Position numbers and translations under genes: made by a program | Assembly: GCF_000423905.1 (NCBI RefSeq) | Contig: NZ_AUIW01000005.1 | Span: 48,552 to 112,551 of the forward strand | Reading direction: 5' to 3' | Source of the DNA: Thermus antranikianii DSM 12462 | Lineage (GTDB): Bacteria; Deinococcota; Deinococci; Deinococcales; Thermaceae | DNA: 64,000 nucleotides | In this document: in pieces, positions 29,994 to 39,220 of the stretch | How the letters are laid out: every line of letters begins with the position of its first letter | Numbering within the stretch: position 1 is the stretch's first letter | The notes under the pieces: model-generated | What the model saw: the letters and a program-made list of their open reading frames with translations, nothing else | Databases searched by the model: none | Told to the model about the DNA's origin: nothing

Positions 29994-31709
29994 ATGGAGT
30001 GGGATCTTTCCGACCTGTACCTTAGCCCTGAGGACCCGAACCTCGAAAGGGACCTGGCCGAGGCTCTGAACCTCGCCAGCAACCTGGACCCCAAGGACCT
30101 CCTCCATCCCAGCCAGGCGGAAGGCCTTTTTCGGCGCTACGAGGAAGCCCTGGAGAAAGCCTATAAGCCCTTGAACTACGCCTCCCTCTACTTCGCCACC
30201 CGCACCCAGGACCCTGTGGCCAAGGCCCTTCTGGACCGGGTAAGGAACCGCTACACCGAGGTGCGAAACCGCCTGGTACCCCTCGAGGTGGCCCTGCGCA
30301 AGCTTCCCGAGGAGGCCTTCCAGGCCCTCTTGGAGCACCCCGGCCTTGCCGATCTCCACCACTTCCTGCAAAGGCAGCGGGCCTTCGCCCCCCACACCCT
30401 TTCCGAGCGGGAGGAGGAGCTTCTAAACCTCAAGGGCCTGGTGGGAAGAAGCGCCTGGAGCCAGTTCTACACGGAATACACCGGCCGCTTCCGCTTCCGG
30501 GTGGGGGAAAGGGAGCTTACCGAGATGGAGGTGCGGGCCCTAAGGCGGGATCCCGACCCTAAGGTGCGGCGGGAAGCCCACCGGGAGCTATACGGGAAGC
30601 TCATGGCCGAAGCCCCTACCCTCAGCGCGGTGTTCAATGCGGTGTTCCTGGACTACCTCCAGGACCTTCGCCTACGGGGTTACCGCCATCCCCTGGAGCC
30701 CGTGGCCCTCCGGGACGAGGTGGAGGTAAAGGACATCGAGGCCCTCCTCGAGGCCACCCAGGCCCACTACCCCCTGGTGGAGGCCTACTACCGCTGGAAG
30801 GCAAGGCGGCTGGGCCTGGAGAAAACCCCAAGCCCGGATCTCCTCGCCCCTTTGGCCAGGGAAAAACCCAAGGTGCCCTTTGAGGAGGCCCAGGACCTGG
30901 TCCTCACCGCCTTCCACCGCTTCTCCCCCGAGGTGGGAAGGATTGCCTGGGAGTTCTTCGAAAAGCGCTGGATCGATGTCTACCCCAGGCCGGGCAAGCG
31001 GGGTGGGGCCTTCTGTTCTGGCGGGCTTCCCTCCACCCACCCCTACGTCCTCCTCAACCACACCGACGACCTGGACGCCGCCCACACCCTGGCCCACGAG
31101 CTTGGGCACGGGGTGCACTTCTACCTGGCCAGAAAGCAACGCCTCCTGAACTTCGGGGCCTCCACCCCCCTGGCGGAAACCGCCAGTGTCTTTGCGGAGA
31201 TCCTCCTGGACGACCTCCTCTTGGAAAGGCTTTCCCCGGAGGAACGCACCCTGCTTTTGGCCGAGAGGGTGGAGGATGCCATCGGCACCCTCTTCCGCCA
31301 GGTCATGTACACCTTCTTTGAGCGAAGGAGCCTCGAGGCCCGCCGGGAAGCCGCCCTTTCCCCCGAGGCCTTCCACGGGATCTGGCAGGAGGAGCAAGGA
31401 AGGCTTTACGGGGATGCCGTGGAGTGGACGGAGCTGGACCAAGCGGCCTGGGCCGGCATTCCCCACTTCGTCCATTACCGCTTCTACACTTACAGTTACG
31501 CCCTTGGGTATCTGGTGGTGCTGGCCCTCTACGGCAAGTACCAGGAGGAGGGAAAGGCCTTCGTGCCCAAGTACCTGGGGATCCTCGAGGCGGGGGAAAG
31601 CCAAAGCCCCAAGGAGATTCTGGCCCAAGCCGGGGTGGACCTGGCCTCCGAGGCCTTCTTCCAGTACGGCTTCGGGGTCCTGGAGTCTTGGCTAAAGGCC
31701 CTTCCCTAA
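29994..31709 (+). CDS. pepF: Oligoendopeptidase F (M3 metallopeptidase)
   Basis: PepF cleaves short peptides in the cytoplasm. The 571-residue product has the zinc site HELGH with His368, Glu369 and His372, followed by the downstream glutamate in AETASVFAEILL. N-terminal segments (MEWDLSDLY, YKPLNYASLYF) and C-terminal YTYSYALGYLVVLALY match the M3B subfamily. The ATG at 29994 follows a -10 box at leaderless spacing. truD follows after 14 bases. Confidence 0.95.
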   Translation: MEWDLSDLYLSPEDPNLERDLAEALNLASNLDPKDLLHPSQAEGLFRRYEEALEKAYKPLNYASLYFATRTQDPVAKALLDRVRNRYTEVRNRLVPLEVALRKLPEEAFQALLEHPGLADLHHFLQRQRAFAPHTLSEREEELLNLKGLVGRSAWSQFYTEYTGRFRFRVGERELTEMEVRALRRDPDPKVRREAHRELYGKLMAEAPTLSAVFNAVFLDYLQDLRLRGYRHPLEPVALRDEVEVKDIEALLEATQAHYPLVEAYYRWKARRLGLEKTPSPDLLAPLAREKPKVPFEEAQDLVLTAFHRFSPEVGRIAWEFFEKRWIDVYPRPGKRGGAFCSGGLPSTHPYVLLNHTDDLDAAHTLAHELGHGVHFYLARKQRLLNFGASTPLAETASVFAEILLDDLLLERLSPEERTLLLAERVEDAIGTLFRQVMYTFFERRSLEARREAALSPEAFHGIWQEEQGRLYGDAVEWTELDQAAWAGIPHFVHYRFYTYSYALGYLVVLALYGKYQEEGKAFVPKYLGILEAGESQSPKEILAQAGVDLASEAFFQYGFGVLESWLKALP

Positions 31710-31723
31710 GCCAGAATAAGGGG

Positions 31724-32779
31724 ATGGACCTCGTCTTTCGCCCCGGGCGCTACCCCTACCTCACCCAGGACCTTCCCGGCGTGGGGGGTACGATCCGCCT
31801 CCTTCCCCAAGACTTCCAGGTGGAGGAGGTGCCCGCCTACCTGCCCAGCGGGGAAGGGGAACACCTCTACTTCCTCCTGGAGAAGGAAGGCCTAACCACC
31901 CGCCAGGTGGTGGAGTTTCTGCGGGACGAGGTGGGGGTCCCGGAAAAGGAGATCGGGGTAGCGGGGCTGAAGGACAAGCGCGCCAAAACCCGCCAGTGGT
32001 TCTCCATCCCCCGCAAACACGAGGATGCCCTGTGCTTGCTGGAAAACCTTAAGGGAACTCGGGTTTTGGAAGCCAACCTGCACACCAACAAGCTGCGCAC
32101 GGGCCATCTCAAGGGAAACCGCTTCCGTATTCTCATACGCGGGGCCCACGATGTGGAGAGAGCCCGGGCCATCCTGAAGACCCTCGAGGCCAAGGGCATT
32201 CCCAACTACTACGGCCCCCAGCGCTTTGGCCTCGGGGGGCAGAACCCGGTCAAGGGCTATGAGCTGGTGAAGAAGGGTAAGGGAAGGGGAAACCCCTGGC
32301 TTAAGCGCTTCCTGATTGGAAGCCTGCAAAGCCTTCTCTTCAACGACTGGGTGGCCCTAAGGATGGAAAGGGGGCTTTACGACCGGGTCATCCCCGGGGA
32401 CTGGGCCAAGAAGCACGCCACCGGAGGGGAGTTTCTGGTGGAACGGGAAGAGGAGGCGGAAAGGGCCTTGAGGCTGGAAATCAGCGCCACCGGGCCCCTC
32501 TTCGGCAAGAAGTACCCGGAGGCCCAGGGGGAGGCCAGGGCCCTGGAGGACGAGATCCTGGCCCGCTATGACCTGAAGCGGGAGGAGTTCCGCGCCCGCC
32601 GGGGGGCAAGGAGGCCCATCCGCATCCCCCTTACGGAGTGGACCCTGGAGGAAACCCCAGAAGGGCTCTGGCTAACCTTCTTTCTTCCCAAGGGCAGCTA
32701 CGCCACCAGCCTCTTAAGGGAAGTGATGAAGGTGGAAGTGGATGCTCCGGAAGAGGAAGAAGCCCTGGGAGAGGGCTAA
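31724..32779 (+). CDS. truD: tRNA pseudouridine-13 synthase TruD
   Basis: TruD isomerises U13 in the D loop of tRNA-Glu. The 351-residue product has PEDF-equivalent LPQDFQVEEVPAY, the catalytic Asp84 in AGLKDKRAKTRQWFSI, the NYYGPQRFG and LFNDW segments and a TruD insertion domain. The ATG at 31724 gives the family N-terminus. It is probably cotranscribed with pepF, 14 bases upstream, without known functional link. Confidence 0.95.
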   Translation: MDLVFRPGRYPYLTQDLPGVGGTIRLLPQDFQVEEVPAYLPSGEGEHLYFLLEKEGLTTRQVVEFLRDEVGVPEKEIGVAGLKDKRAKTRQWFSIPRKHEDALCLLENLKGTRVLEANLHTNKLRTGHLKGNRFRILIRGAHDVERARAILKTLEAKGIPNYYGPQRFGLGGQNPVKGYELVKKGKGRGNPWLKRFLIGSLQSLLFNDWVALRMERGLYDRVIPGDWAKKHATGGEFLVEREEEAERALRLEISATGPLFGKKYPEAQGEARALEDEILARYDLKREEFRARRGARRPIRIPLTEWTLEETPEGLWLTFFLPKGSYATSLLREVMKVEVDAPEEEEALGEG

Positions 32780-32804
32780 ACCCTCCCCCAGCCCTGGGCA
32801 GCCG

Positions 32805-33245
32805 TTAGAAGCGGTAGCCCACCTTGAGCTGGGCCGCCAGCTTATTTCCCGCAAGGCCTAAGTCCCCACCCAGGAAGAAGGGAGCCCCCAGGGTGGTCTT
32901 CAGGTCGTACTCGGCATCCGCCCGGAAGTAGAGGCTGGTGTTGCCAAACTGAAAACCAGGAACGGCCACACCCATCCCCACCCCTGCCTGCAGGCTCTCG
33001 GCCAGGGGGTAGAGGTAGCGGAAGAGGAAGGCTCCGTTCCAGTTTCCGTTCACGTTATAGGCGATATCCAAAACCGGCCGCACCTCCCCCACAGGAGGCT
33101 GGAAGAGCTGGCAGTGCCAGGAGGCCTCGAGGCCAAAGCCCTGGGTACCCCCTACCGCCGCTAGGGAGGGCTTTAAGTTCTCCACGGAAAACTGCGCCAA
33201 GCCCAAACCAAATAGCGCTGCCAAAACACCCAGAATCCTCCGCAT
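32805..33245 (-). CDS. Hypothetical outer-membrane beta-barrel-like protein
   Basis: A 146-residue protein with a signal peptide (MRRILGVLAALFGLGLAQ). The mature chain alternates hydrophobic and polar residues in strand-length runs (FGLEASWHCQLF, VLDIAYNVNGNW, GVGMGVAVPGFQF, LYFRADAEYDL) and ends in KVGYRF, an aromatic C-terminus like those recognised by barrel assembly. A small 8-strand barrel is plausible. I do not recognise the family. It is convergent with truD and reads alone. Confidence 0.7.
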   Translation of the reverse strand: MRRILGVLAALFGLGLAQFSVENLKPSLAAVGGTQGFGLEASWHCQLFQPPVGEVRPVLDIAYNVNGNWNGAFLFRYLYPLAESLQAGVGMGVAVPGFQFGNTSLYFRADAEYDLKTTLGAPFFLGGDLGLAGNKLAAQLKVGYRF

Positions 33246-33266
33246 AGCGCACCTCCCATGTGCATG

Positions 33267-33632
33267 CTACCCTACATCCTTGGCGCTTTGCAAGCCCTTC
33301 TCTAAATGTTCTCCAGAAAATACTCTATACCCCCTCTCCCTAAGCACCTCTCCCACCGCCTTCCCTACTCCCCGGACCAGGATGGGAGGGGAACCTAGGT
33401 TGAGCATGACCAGAAAGCCCACCACGTACTCAGCGAGCTCCTCCGGGGCCATCCTGGGCCCGCCCGTGCGGCCGTAGCCTGGGAGGTCCAAAAGATAGAA
33501 GGTATACCCCTCCGGAAGATCCTCGGGCCAAGCCCTTGCCTCCTCCGCCAGGAGGAGCACCCCTGGACCCCTTCCCACCCGGTCGAAAACCAGGTTGAGC
33601 CCATAGAGGTGAAGGTACCCCGTCCGCCTCAT
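33267..33632 (-). CDS. N-terminal half-like alpha/beta-hydrolase protein lacking the nucleophile
   Basis: The 121-residue product covers the first half of an alpha/beta-hydrolase fold: GLNLVFDRVGRGPGVLLLAEEA, then FYLLDLPGYGRTGGPRMAPEELAEYV and a strand before the nucleophile elbow. There the sequence is ILVRGVGKAVGEVL, so the GxSxG serine is missing. The chain ends soon after. Its ATG overlaps the upstream gene by 4 bases; that gene encodes a protein like the other half of the same fold. Probably not catalytic alone; a heterodimer with its neighbour is a reasonable guess. Confidence 0.65.
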   Translation of the reverse strand: MRRTGYLHLYGLNLVFDRVGRGPGVLLLAEEARAWPEDLPEGYTFYLLDLPGYGRTGGPRMAPEELAEYVVGFLVMLNLGSPPILVRGVGKAVGEVLRERGYRVFSGEHLEKGLQSAKDVG

Positions 33633-34261
33633 AGGGCAAGGCCTCCGAGCAAGGGACGGAAAGTTTCCCCCAGGAGAAAATCCGCCACCAGGTCCACCAC
33701 TTCCTCCCTTGCCTCCCAGGGCACCAGGTGACCTGCCTCCTCCAAGGTGAAGCGCAACGCCTCCCCCTTGGCGAAGTCCGCCACCTCCTTGCCGTAAAAA
33801 GGCGGGGTAAAGGCATCCCAGGCCCCCTGGACCACCAGAGTCCGGGCCTCCGTGCCCCTAAGCCAGCGACGCTCGTCGGAAAGCCCTTCCAAAAGGGCCA
33901 GCCAGGCCCGTATCCCTTCCTCCGAAAGCCCTTCCTTCCAGGCGGCGAAGATCTCCTCGCTCCCCACCGCCCTTGGGCCGAAGAAGAGGGCCCGGCCCAC
34001 CTGGGCAAACCCCTCCTTCCCCCGGGCCTCGAGGCCCAGCCTTAAGGCCACAAGCTTGGCGGAAAGAAGGGCATCCCGCCGTAGGATGGGGGAAAGGAGC
34101 ACCAGGCTTCTTGCCCCTTCCTGGAAGGCCACCTTCAACGCAGCAAGGGCTCCTTCCGCAAAGGCGATCAGGTGAAGCCCCTCCTCCGAGGGAAGGTCCA
34201 GGAAAAACTCCAGCCCCGCAGGGGGGGAGAGAAGCCCAGGAAAAAGCCGTATCTCGCCCAC
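33629..34261 (-). CDS. C-terminal half-like alpha/beta-hydrolase protein lacking the nucleophile
   Basis: From GTG 34261 the frame encodes 210 residues. Near the N-terminus, LHLIAFAEGALAALKVA occupies the nucleophile-elbow position, but the catalytic serine is replaced by alanine. The later acid (VVQGAWDAFTPP) and histidine (EEAGHLVPWE) positions of the triad are kept. The next gene (33632 start) encodes what looks like the preceding half of the fold. The divergent thioesterase gene begins 22 bases away. The upstream in-frame extension to 34576 is antisense to that gene and rejected. Confidence 0.65.
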   Translation of the reverse strand: MGEIRLFPGLLSPPAGLEFFLDLPSEEGLHLIAFAEGALAALKVAFQEGARSLVLLSPILRRDALLSAKLVALRLGLEARGKEGFAQVGRALFFGPRAVGSEEIFAAWKEGLSEEGIRAWLALLEGLSDERRWLRGTEARTLVVQGAWDAFTPPFYGKEVADFAKGEALRFTLEEAGHLVPWEAREEVVDLVADFLLGETFRPLLGGLAL

Positions 34262-34269
34262 GCCCCCTT

Positions 34270-34275
34270 TATACT
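34270..34275 (+). promoter_or_regulatory. -10 box of the thioesterase gene
   Basis: TATACT ends 7 bases before the ATG at 34283, consistent with a leaderless transcript. The -35 is poor. Confidence 0.5.
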
Positions 34276-34282
34276 CCAAGGC

Positions 34283-34687
34283 ATGGAAGGAAGGACCATT
34301 CCCCAGCGGGAAACCCTGGATGCCACCTTGGGGGTGCGCTACCTGAAGTTGGAAAAGGAGGAGGTGGTGGCCGAGCTGGAGGTGACCCCCAGGGTGCACC
34401 AGCCCTTTGGCTTCCTCCACGGGGGAGCCACGGTGGCCCTGGCGGAAAGCGTGGCCAGCGTGGGGGCATTCCTCAACTGCCCGCCGGGGCATGCCGCCTT
34501 CGGCCTGGAGATCAACTGCAACCACATCCGCAGGAAAAGCCAGGGCACCATCCGGGCCGTGGGCAAGCCCCTGCACCTGGGCCGCACCACCCAGGTGTGG
34601 GAGGTCAAGGTCTACGACGAGGAGGAAAAACTGGTGGCGGCAAGCCGGTGCACCCTGGCGGTGGTGCCCCTAGAACCAAGAGCGTAG
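34283..34687 (+). CDS. Hotdog-fold acyl-CoA thioesterase (PaaI-like)
   Basis: The 134-residue product has the hotdog thioesterase signature HGGATVALAES following VHQPFGFL, then AFGLEINCNHIRRKSQGTIRAVGKPLH and the closing strand LVAASRCTLAVVP. The active-site Asn or Glu of the family lies in the VALAES segment. It hydrolyses an acyl- or aryl-CoA; no phenylacetate pathway genes are near, so the PaaI role is not established. It is convergent with the dipeptidase gene, their stops overlapping by 18 bases. Confidence 0.85.
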   Translation: MEGRTIPQRETLDATLGVRYLKLEKEEVVAELEVTPRVHQPFGFLHGGATVALAESVASVGAFLNCPPGHAAFGLEINCNHIRRKSQGTIRAVGKPLHLGRTTQVWEVKVYDEEEKLVAASRCTLAVVPLEPRA

Positions 34688-35632
34688 CCAGCGAAGCCAG
34701 TTCTCCCCCAGGAACGCCTCGTCCCCTAAGGACCAAAGGTCTCGGTGGCGGTCCAGTCCCAGGGGAACCGCCTCGAGGCCGAATCCCCCATCCCAGTCCG
34801 TGCCCAAGCCCACCCTCTTGGGGCCCAGGAGGGCTTCCGCATGGGCCTTGTGGCGGAGAAAAGCCTCCAGGGGAAGCCTGGGATCGCCCCGCTTCCAACC
34901 GGGGTCCAAGAAGGCGTTGAAGGGCACCAAGCCCAAAACCCCATCCCGCTTCCTTAGGGCCTCCATGAGCCGGTCGGAGAGGTGGCGGGGGGAGGGCACC
35001 AGGGCCCGGGCGTTGGCATGGGTGGCGCAGACCGGGCCCGAGAAGACCTCCAGGGCCTGGAAGGCGGCTTCCTCCGCCAGGTGGGAGAGATCCAGGGCCA
35101 TTCCCAGGCCCTCCATTTCCCGCAAAAGGGCTTTTCCCAAGTCGGTCAGGGGAGCCTCCTCGGCGTTGCCCCCTGCGTAGGCATTCCGGGTGGCCCAGGT
35201 AAGGGAAAGCATCCTGAGGCCCCTTTGCCGCAAAGGAGCCAACTCCTCAGGGGAGGCGAGGGCATGGGCACCTTCCAGGAGAAGCACCAGGCCCGGGATC
35301 CGGTCCTCCCGGTGGCGGGCGAGGTGCGCCTCCAGATCCCTTCCATGGCGGAGGATCCTCACCCATCCCTTGGCCTCCCAGGCCTCGTAGAGGGCCAGCT
35401 GGGCGTACACCTCCTCCTGCCAGTCCTCGAGGCCCCCTTCCCTGGGATCCACGAACAAGGTGGCGAAGGCCACCGCCACCCGGGCCTCCCTAAGGCTTTC
35501 CAGGGTCACCAAGGGGGTTTCGGGATGGGGGTCCACCTCCCTAAGCCGCTCTAGGGAAAGGGAGAGGTCCCGCCCCAGGATCCGGGCGTTGTAGGCCAAA
35601 TCCAGATGGGCGTCCACCATGACGGGGCCCAT
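34670..35632 (-). CDS. Membrane-dipeptidase family (M19) dipeptidase
   Basis: The 320-residue product has the metal-binding MVDAHLDLAYN at the N-terminus, the bridging glutamate in LLEGAHAL, the CATHANARAL motif and the GLGTDWDGG near the C-terminus, all from the renal dipeptidase family. It lacks a signal peptide, so it is cytoplasmic and should cleave dipeptides. The ATG at 35632 follows a TAGAGT box by 6 bases; the ATG at 35620 (MVDAHLDL) is an alternative. Divergent from uvrC. Confidence 0.85.
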   Translation of the reverse strand: MGPVMVDAHLDLAYNARILGRDLSLSLERLREVDPHPETPLVTLESLREARVAVAFATLFVDPREGGLEDWQEEVYAQLALYEAWEAKGWVRILRHGRDLEAHLARHREDRIPGLVLLLEGAHALASPEELAPLRQRGLRMLSLTWATRNAYAGGNAEEAPLTDLGKALLREMEGLGMALDLSHLAEEAAFQALEVFSGPVCATHANARALVPSPRHLSDRLMEALRKRDGVLGLVPFNAFLDPGWKRGDPRLPLEAFLRHKAHAEALLGPKRVGLGTDWDGGFGLEAVPLGLDRHRDLWSLGDEAFLGENWLRWLRSWF

Positions 35633-35646
35633 AGGCCAACTCTACA

Positions 35647-37425
35647 ATGGGGATCGTGCGGGCTTCCGAACTGCCTCCCCTTCCCGAGGCCCCCGGGGTC
35701 TACCTCTGGAAGCAGGGGGAAAAGGTCCTCTACGTGGGCAAGGCCAAGAACCTGAAGGCCCGGGTGCGAAGCTACTTCCATGCGGAGGGCAAGGCAGCCC
35801 GCATCGCCCAGGAGGCCACCGCCTTGGAGTTCATCGCTACCCGGGACGAGGTGGAGGCCCTCCTCCTCGAGGCCAACCTCATCAAGGCCCACCGCCCCCC
35901 CTACAACGTCCTTCTCAAGGACGACAAGCACTATCCCTTCTTAAAGCTCACCCGGGAACCCTTCCCTACCCTTTTGGTGGTGCGGCGGGTGGAGGAGGAT
36001 GGGGCCAAGTACTATGGCCCTTTCCCCGAGGCCAGCGCCCTAAGGCGCATCAAGACCCTGATAGACCGCCTTTTCCCCTTGCGCAAGAACTCCGGCTACC
36101 CCATGAAAAAAAGGCGCTACCCCTGCCTGAACTACAGCATGGGCCGCTGCTTGGCTCCTTGCGTGGGCCTGGCTGACCCCAAGGCCTACCAGGAGGTGGT
36201 ACGCCAGGTGGAGGCGGTGCTGGAGGGAAAGGTGGATGGGCTCCTAAGGGAGCTGGAAGCCAAGATGCGGGAAGCCGCACAGAGGTTAGAGTTTGAGCGG
36301 GCAGCGGAGATCCGGGACCAAATGGAGGCCCTAAGGGCCTTCTTCTCCACCGCCCAGCAAGCCTTTGACCCGGAGATGGGGGACCTGGACTTCCTGGGCT
36401 TGGCCCAAGCAGGGCCTTTGGCGGTGGTGCAACTCTACCAGGTGCGCTCAGGGCGGATCCTGGGCCGCATCAGCCGGGTGGTGGAAAAGGAGGAAGCGAG
36501 CCCTGAGGAAATCCTCTGGGCCTTCCTGCGCGACTACTACCTGGAGGCTTCCCCCCTACCCCCCCTGATCCTGCTGCCCTTCCCCCTGGAGGACCTGGAA
36601 GGTCTAGTAGCCCTCCTTCACCGCCGCGCCGGGCGGAGGGTGGAGTTAAGGGTGCCCAAAAAGGGGGAGAAGGTACGGCTTCTGGAGCTTGCGGAGAAGA
36701 ACGCCCGCCTGGCCCTGGAGACCGAGCTCAAGCAAAGGGAAAGGCGGGGGGACCACCCCGCCCTAAAGGCCCTCCAGGAGATCCTGGGGCTATCCCAAAG
36801 GCCCTATCGCCTCGAGGGGTACGACGTAAGCCACCTCCAGGGGGAGGCCCGTGTCTTTTCCATGGCCGTCCTGGAGGGGGGCAGGCCCAAGAGGGCGGAG
36901 TACCGCAGGATGCGCCTGAAGGCAGGAAACGACGACTACGCCGCCATGGAGGAGGGGGTATACCGGCGCTTCACGGGAAGCCTAAAGGACCTGCCCCTCC
37001 CCGACCTCCTCCTGATCGATGGCGGGCTAGGCCAGGTGCGGGCGGCAGCCCGGGCTTTGGAAAGGGCCGGCCTGAGCCTCCCCCTGGTGGGCCTGGCCAA
37101 GAAGGAGGAGGTCCTCATCACCCAAGAAGGCCGGGAGATCCGCCTGCCCCTAACCCACCCTGCCCTCCAGCTCCTCATCCACCTTCGGGACGAGGCCCAC
37201 CAAAACGGGCTCCGCTACCACCAAAAGCGAAGGAGCCAGGAACTTTTCCAGGTGCTAAAGGGCATCCCCGGCATCGGGGAGGCGAGAAGGCGCCTTCTTT
37301 TGGAGCGCTACGGGGGGCTTAAGGCCTTAAAGGAAGCTCCTTTGGAAGAGCTTGCCCGCCTGCCGGGCATGAACCGCAAGGCGGCGGAGGCGTTGAAGGC
37401 CGCTTTGGAAGGGGCCCTGGGGTAA
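35647..37425 (+). CDS. uvrC: UvrABC excinuclease subunit C
   Basis: UvrC makes both incisions around a bulky DNA lesion. The 592-residue product has the GIY-YIG nuclease domain (APGVYLWKQGEKVLYVGKAK), a cysteine-containing linker (YPCLNYSMGRCLAPC) that can hold an iron-sulfur cluster, a UVR motif (LEFERAAEIRDQ), the RNase H-like domain with DVSHLQGE and LIDGGLGQ, and a C-terminal helix-hairpin-helix pair (GIPGIGEARRR, LPGMNRKAAE). argS follows after 12 bases. Confidence 0.97.
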   Translation: MGIVRASELPPLPEAPGVYLWKQGEKVLYVGKAKNLKARVRSYFHAEGKAARIAQEATALEFIATRDEVEALLLEANLIKAHRPPYNVLLKDDKHYPFLKLTREPFPTLLVVRRVEEDGAKYYGPFPEASALRRIKTLIDRLFPLRKNSGYPMKKRRYPCLNYSMGRCLAPCVGLADPKAYQEVVRQVEAVLEGKVDGLLRELEAKMREAAQRLEFERAAEIRDQMEALRAFFSTAQQAFDPEMGDLDFLGLAQAGPLAVVQLYQVRSGRILGRISRVVEKEEASPEEILWAFLRDYYLEASPLPPLILLPFPLEDLEGLVALLHRRAGRRVELRVPKKGEKVRLLELAEKNARLALETELKQRERRGDHPALKALQEILGLSQRPYRLEGYDVSHLQGEARVFSMAVLEGGRPKRAEYRRMRLKAGNDDYAAMEEGVYRRFTGSLKDLPLPDLLLIDGGLGQVRAAARALERAGLSLPLVGLAKKEEVLITQEGREIRLPLTHPALQLLIHLRDEAHQNGLRYHQKRRSQELFQVLKGIPGIGEARRRLLLERYGGLKALKEAPLEELARLPGMNRKAAEALKAALEGALG

Positions 37426-37437
37426 GATAACCCCCTG

Positions 37438-39216
37438 ATGGTGCGCCGCGCCCTGGAAGAGGCCATTCACCAAGCCCTCAAGGAGATGGGCCTGGACCTC
37501 CGTCTCAAGGTGGCCAAGGCCCCCAAGGACAAGCCCGGGGACTACGGGGTTCCCCTCTTCGCCTTGGCCAAGGAGCTAAGGAAACCCCCCCAGGCCATCG
37601 CCGGGGAGCTCAAGGCCCGCCTGGACCTTCCCCCTTTCGTGGAGGAAGTCATCCCCGTGGGGGGGTACTTGAACTTCCGCATCCGCACGGAGGATCTCCT
37701 CAAGGAGGCCCTTAGGCCCAAGGAGCCTTTTCCCAAGAGGGAAGGCCTGGTGCTCATCGAGCACACCTCGGTGAACCCCAACAAGGAGCTCCACGTGGGC
37801 CACCTGCGGAATATCGCCCTGGGGGACAGCCTGGCCCGCATCCTGGACTATGCCGGGCGAAGGGTCCTGGTCCTGAACTACATTGACGACACGGGCCGCC
37901 AGGCGGCGGAAACCCTTTTCGCCCTAAGGCACTACGGCCTCACCTGGGACGGGAAGGAGAAGTACGACCACTTCGCCGGCAAGGCCTACGTGCGCCTCCA
38001 CCAGGACCCCGAGTACCCCAACCTACAAGGGGGCATAGAGGAAATCCTTCACGCCCTGGAGCGGGGGGAGCTTAGGGAAGACGTCAACCGCATCCTCCTG
38101 GCCCAGATGGCCACCATGAAGGCCCTGAACGCTCATTACGACCTTCTGGTCTGGGAATCCGACATCGTTCGCGCGGGGCTTTTGGAAAAGGCCCTGAGGA
38201 TCCTGGACCAGAGTCCCCACGTCTTCCGCCCCACGGAGGGCAAGTATGCGGGGGCCTTGGTCATGGACGCAAGCCCCTTCATCCCCGGGCTGGAAGACCC
38301 CTACTTCGTCCTGGTGCGCTCCGGGGGAGCCGCCACCTACTACGCCAAGGACATCGCCTTCCAGTTCTGGAAGATGGGTCTTTTGGAGGGGTTGTACTTC
38401 CAACCCTACGAGAACCCCTACTACCCGGCCCTGAGAACCAGCGCCCCCGAGGGGGAACCCTACACCCCCAGGGCCCGGGAAACCATCAACGTCATCGACG
38501 TGCGGCAAAGCCACCCCCAGACCTTGGTGCGGGCGGCCTTGGCCCTGGCGGGGCACCCCGAGCTGGCAAAGGGTGCCTTCCATCTGGCCTATGAAACCGT
38601 ACTGCTGGAAGGCAAGCAGATGTCCGGACGGAAGGGCCTGGCGGTGAGCGTGGATGAGGTCCTGGAGGAAGCGGAAAGGCGGGCCCTTGCTGTGATAGAG
38701 GAGAAAAACCCCGACCACCCCGCCAAGGAGGAAGCGGCCAGGATGGTAGCCCTGGGGGCCATCCGCTTTGCCATGGTGAAGACCGAGCCCAGGAAACAGA
38801 TCGATTTCCGCTACGCCGAGGCCCTTTCCTTTGAAGGGGATACGGGCCCCTACGTCCAGTACGCCCACGCCCGGGCCCACAGCATCCTGCGCAAGGCCGG
38901 GGAGTGGGGGGAGATAGACCTTGCCCAGGCCACCCCGTACGAGCGGGAACTGGCCCTGGCTCTCCTGGACTTTGAGGAGGCGGTGCTGGAAGCTGCCGAG
39001 GAGAAGACCCCCCATGTCCTAGCCCAGTACCTGCTGGACCTTTCCGCCAGCTGGAACACCTACTACAACGCCAAGGAGGACGGGAGGCCCGCCACCCCGG
39101 TGCTCACGGCACCCCCGGGCCTGAGGGAACTCCGCCTTGGCCTGGTGAGGAGCCTGCAAGAAACCCTGAAGACGGGGCTTTCCCTCCTGGGCATCCCCGC
39201 CCCTGAGGTAATGTAA
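37438..39216 (+). CDS. argS: Arginyl-tRNA synthetase
   Basis: ArgS charges tRNA-Arg in the cytoplasm. The 592-residue class I synthetase has the HIGH equivalent HVGH in SVNPNKELHVGHLRN, the KMSKS-like QMSGRKG, and the DALR-type C-terminal anticodon-binding domain beginning near YVQYAHARAHSILRKAG. The N-terminal Add1 domain occupies roughly residues 1-75. Full length for the family. The next gene begins 4 bases after the stop. Confidence 0.98.
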   Translation: MVRRALEEAIHQALKEMGLDLRLKVAKAPKDKPGDYGVPLFALAKELRKPPQAIAGELKARLDLPPFVEEVIPVGGYLNFRIRTEDLLKEALRPKEPFPKREGLVLIEHTSVNPNKELHVGHLRNIALGDSLARILDYAGRRVLVLNYIDDTGRQAAETLFALRHYGLTWDGKEKYDHFAGKAYVRLHQDPEYPNLQGGIEEILHALERGELREDVNRILLAQMATMKALNAHYDLLVWESDIVRAGLLEKALRILDQSPHVFRPTEGKYAGALVMDASPFIPGLEDPYFVLVRSGGAATYYAKDIAFQFWKMGLLEGLYFQPYENPYYPALRTSAPEGEPYTPRARETINVIDVRQSHPQTLVRAALALAGHPELAKGAFHLAYETVLLEGKQMSGRKGLAVSVDEVLEEAERRALAVIEEKNPDHPAKEEAARMVALGAIRFAMVKTEPRKQIDFRYAEALSFEGDTGPYVQYAHARAHSILRKAGEWGEIDLAQATPYERELALALLDFEEAVLEAAEEKTPHVLAQYLLDLSASWNTYYNAKEDGRPATPVLTAPPGLRELRLGLVRSLQETLKTGLSLLGIPAPEVM

Positions 39217-39220
39217 GGGC

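Noticed and set aside
29961..30395. N-terminal extension of the RNB ribonuclease
   Set aside because: The extra residues are antisense to pepF and unlike the family; GTG 29960 gives the expected start.
34262..34576. N-terminal extension of the hydrolase-like protein
   Set aside because: It is antisense to the thioesterase gene, which has its own promoter and intact signature.
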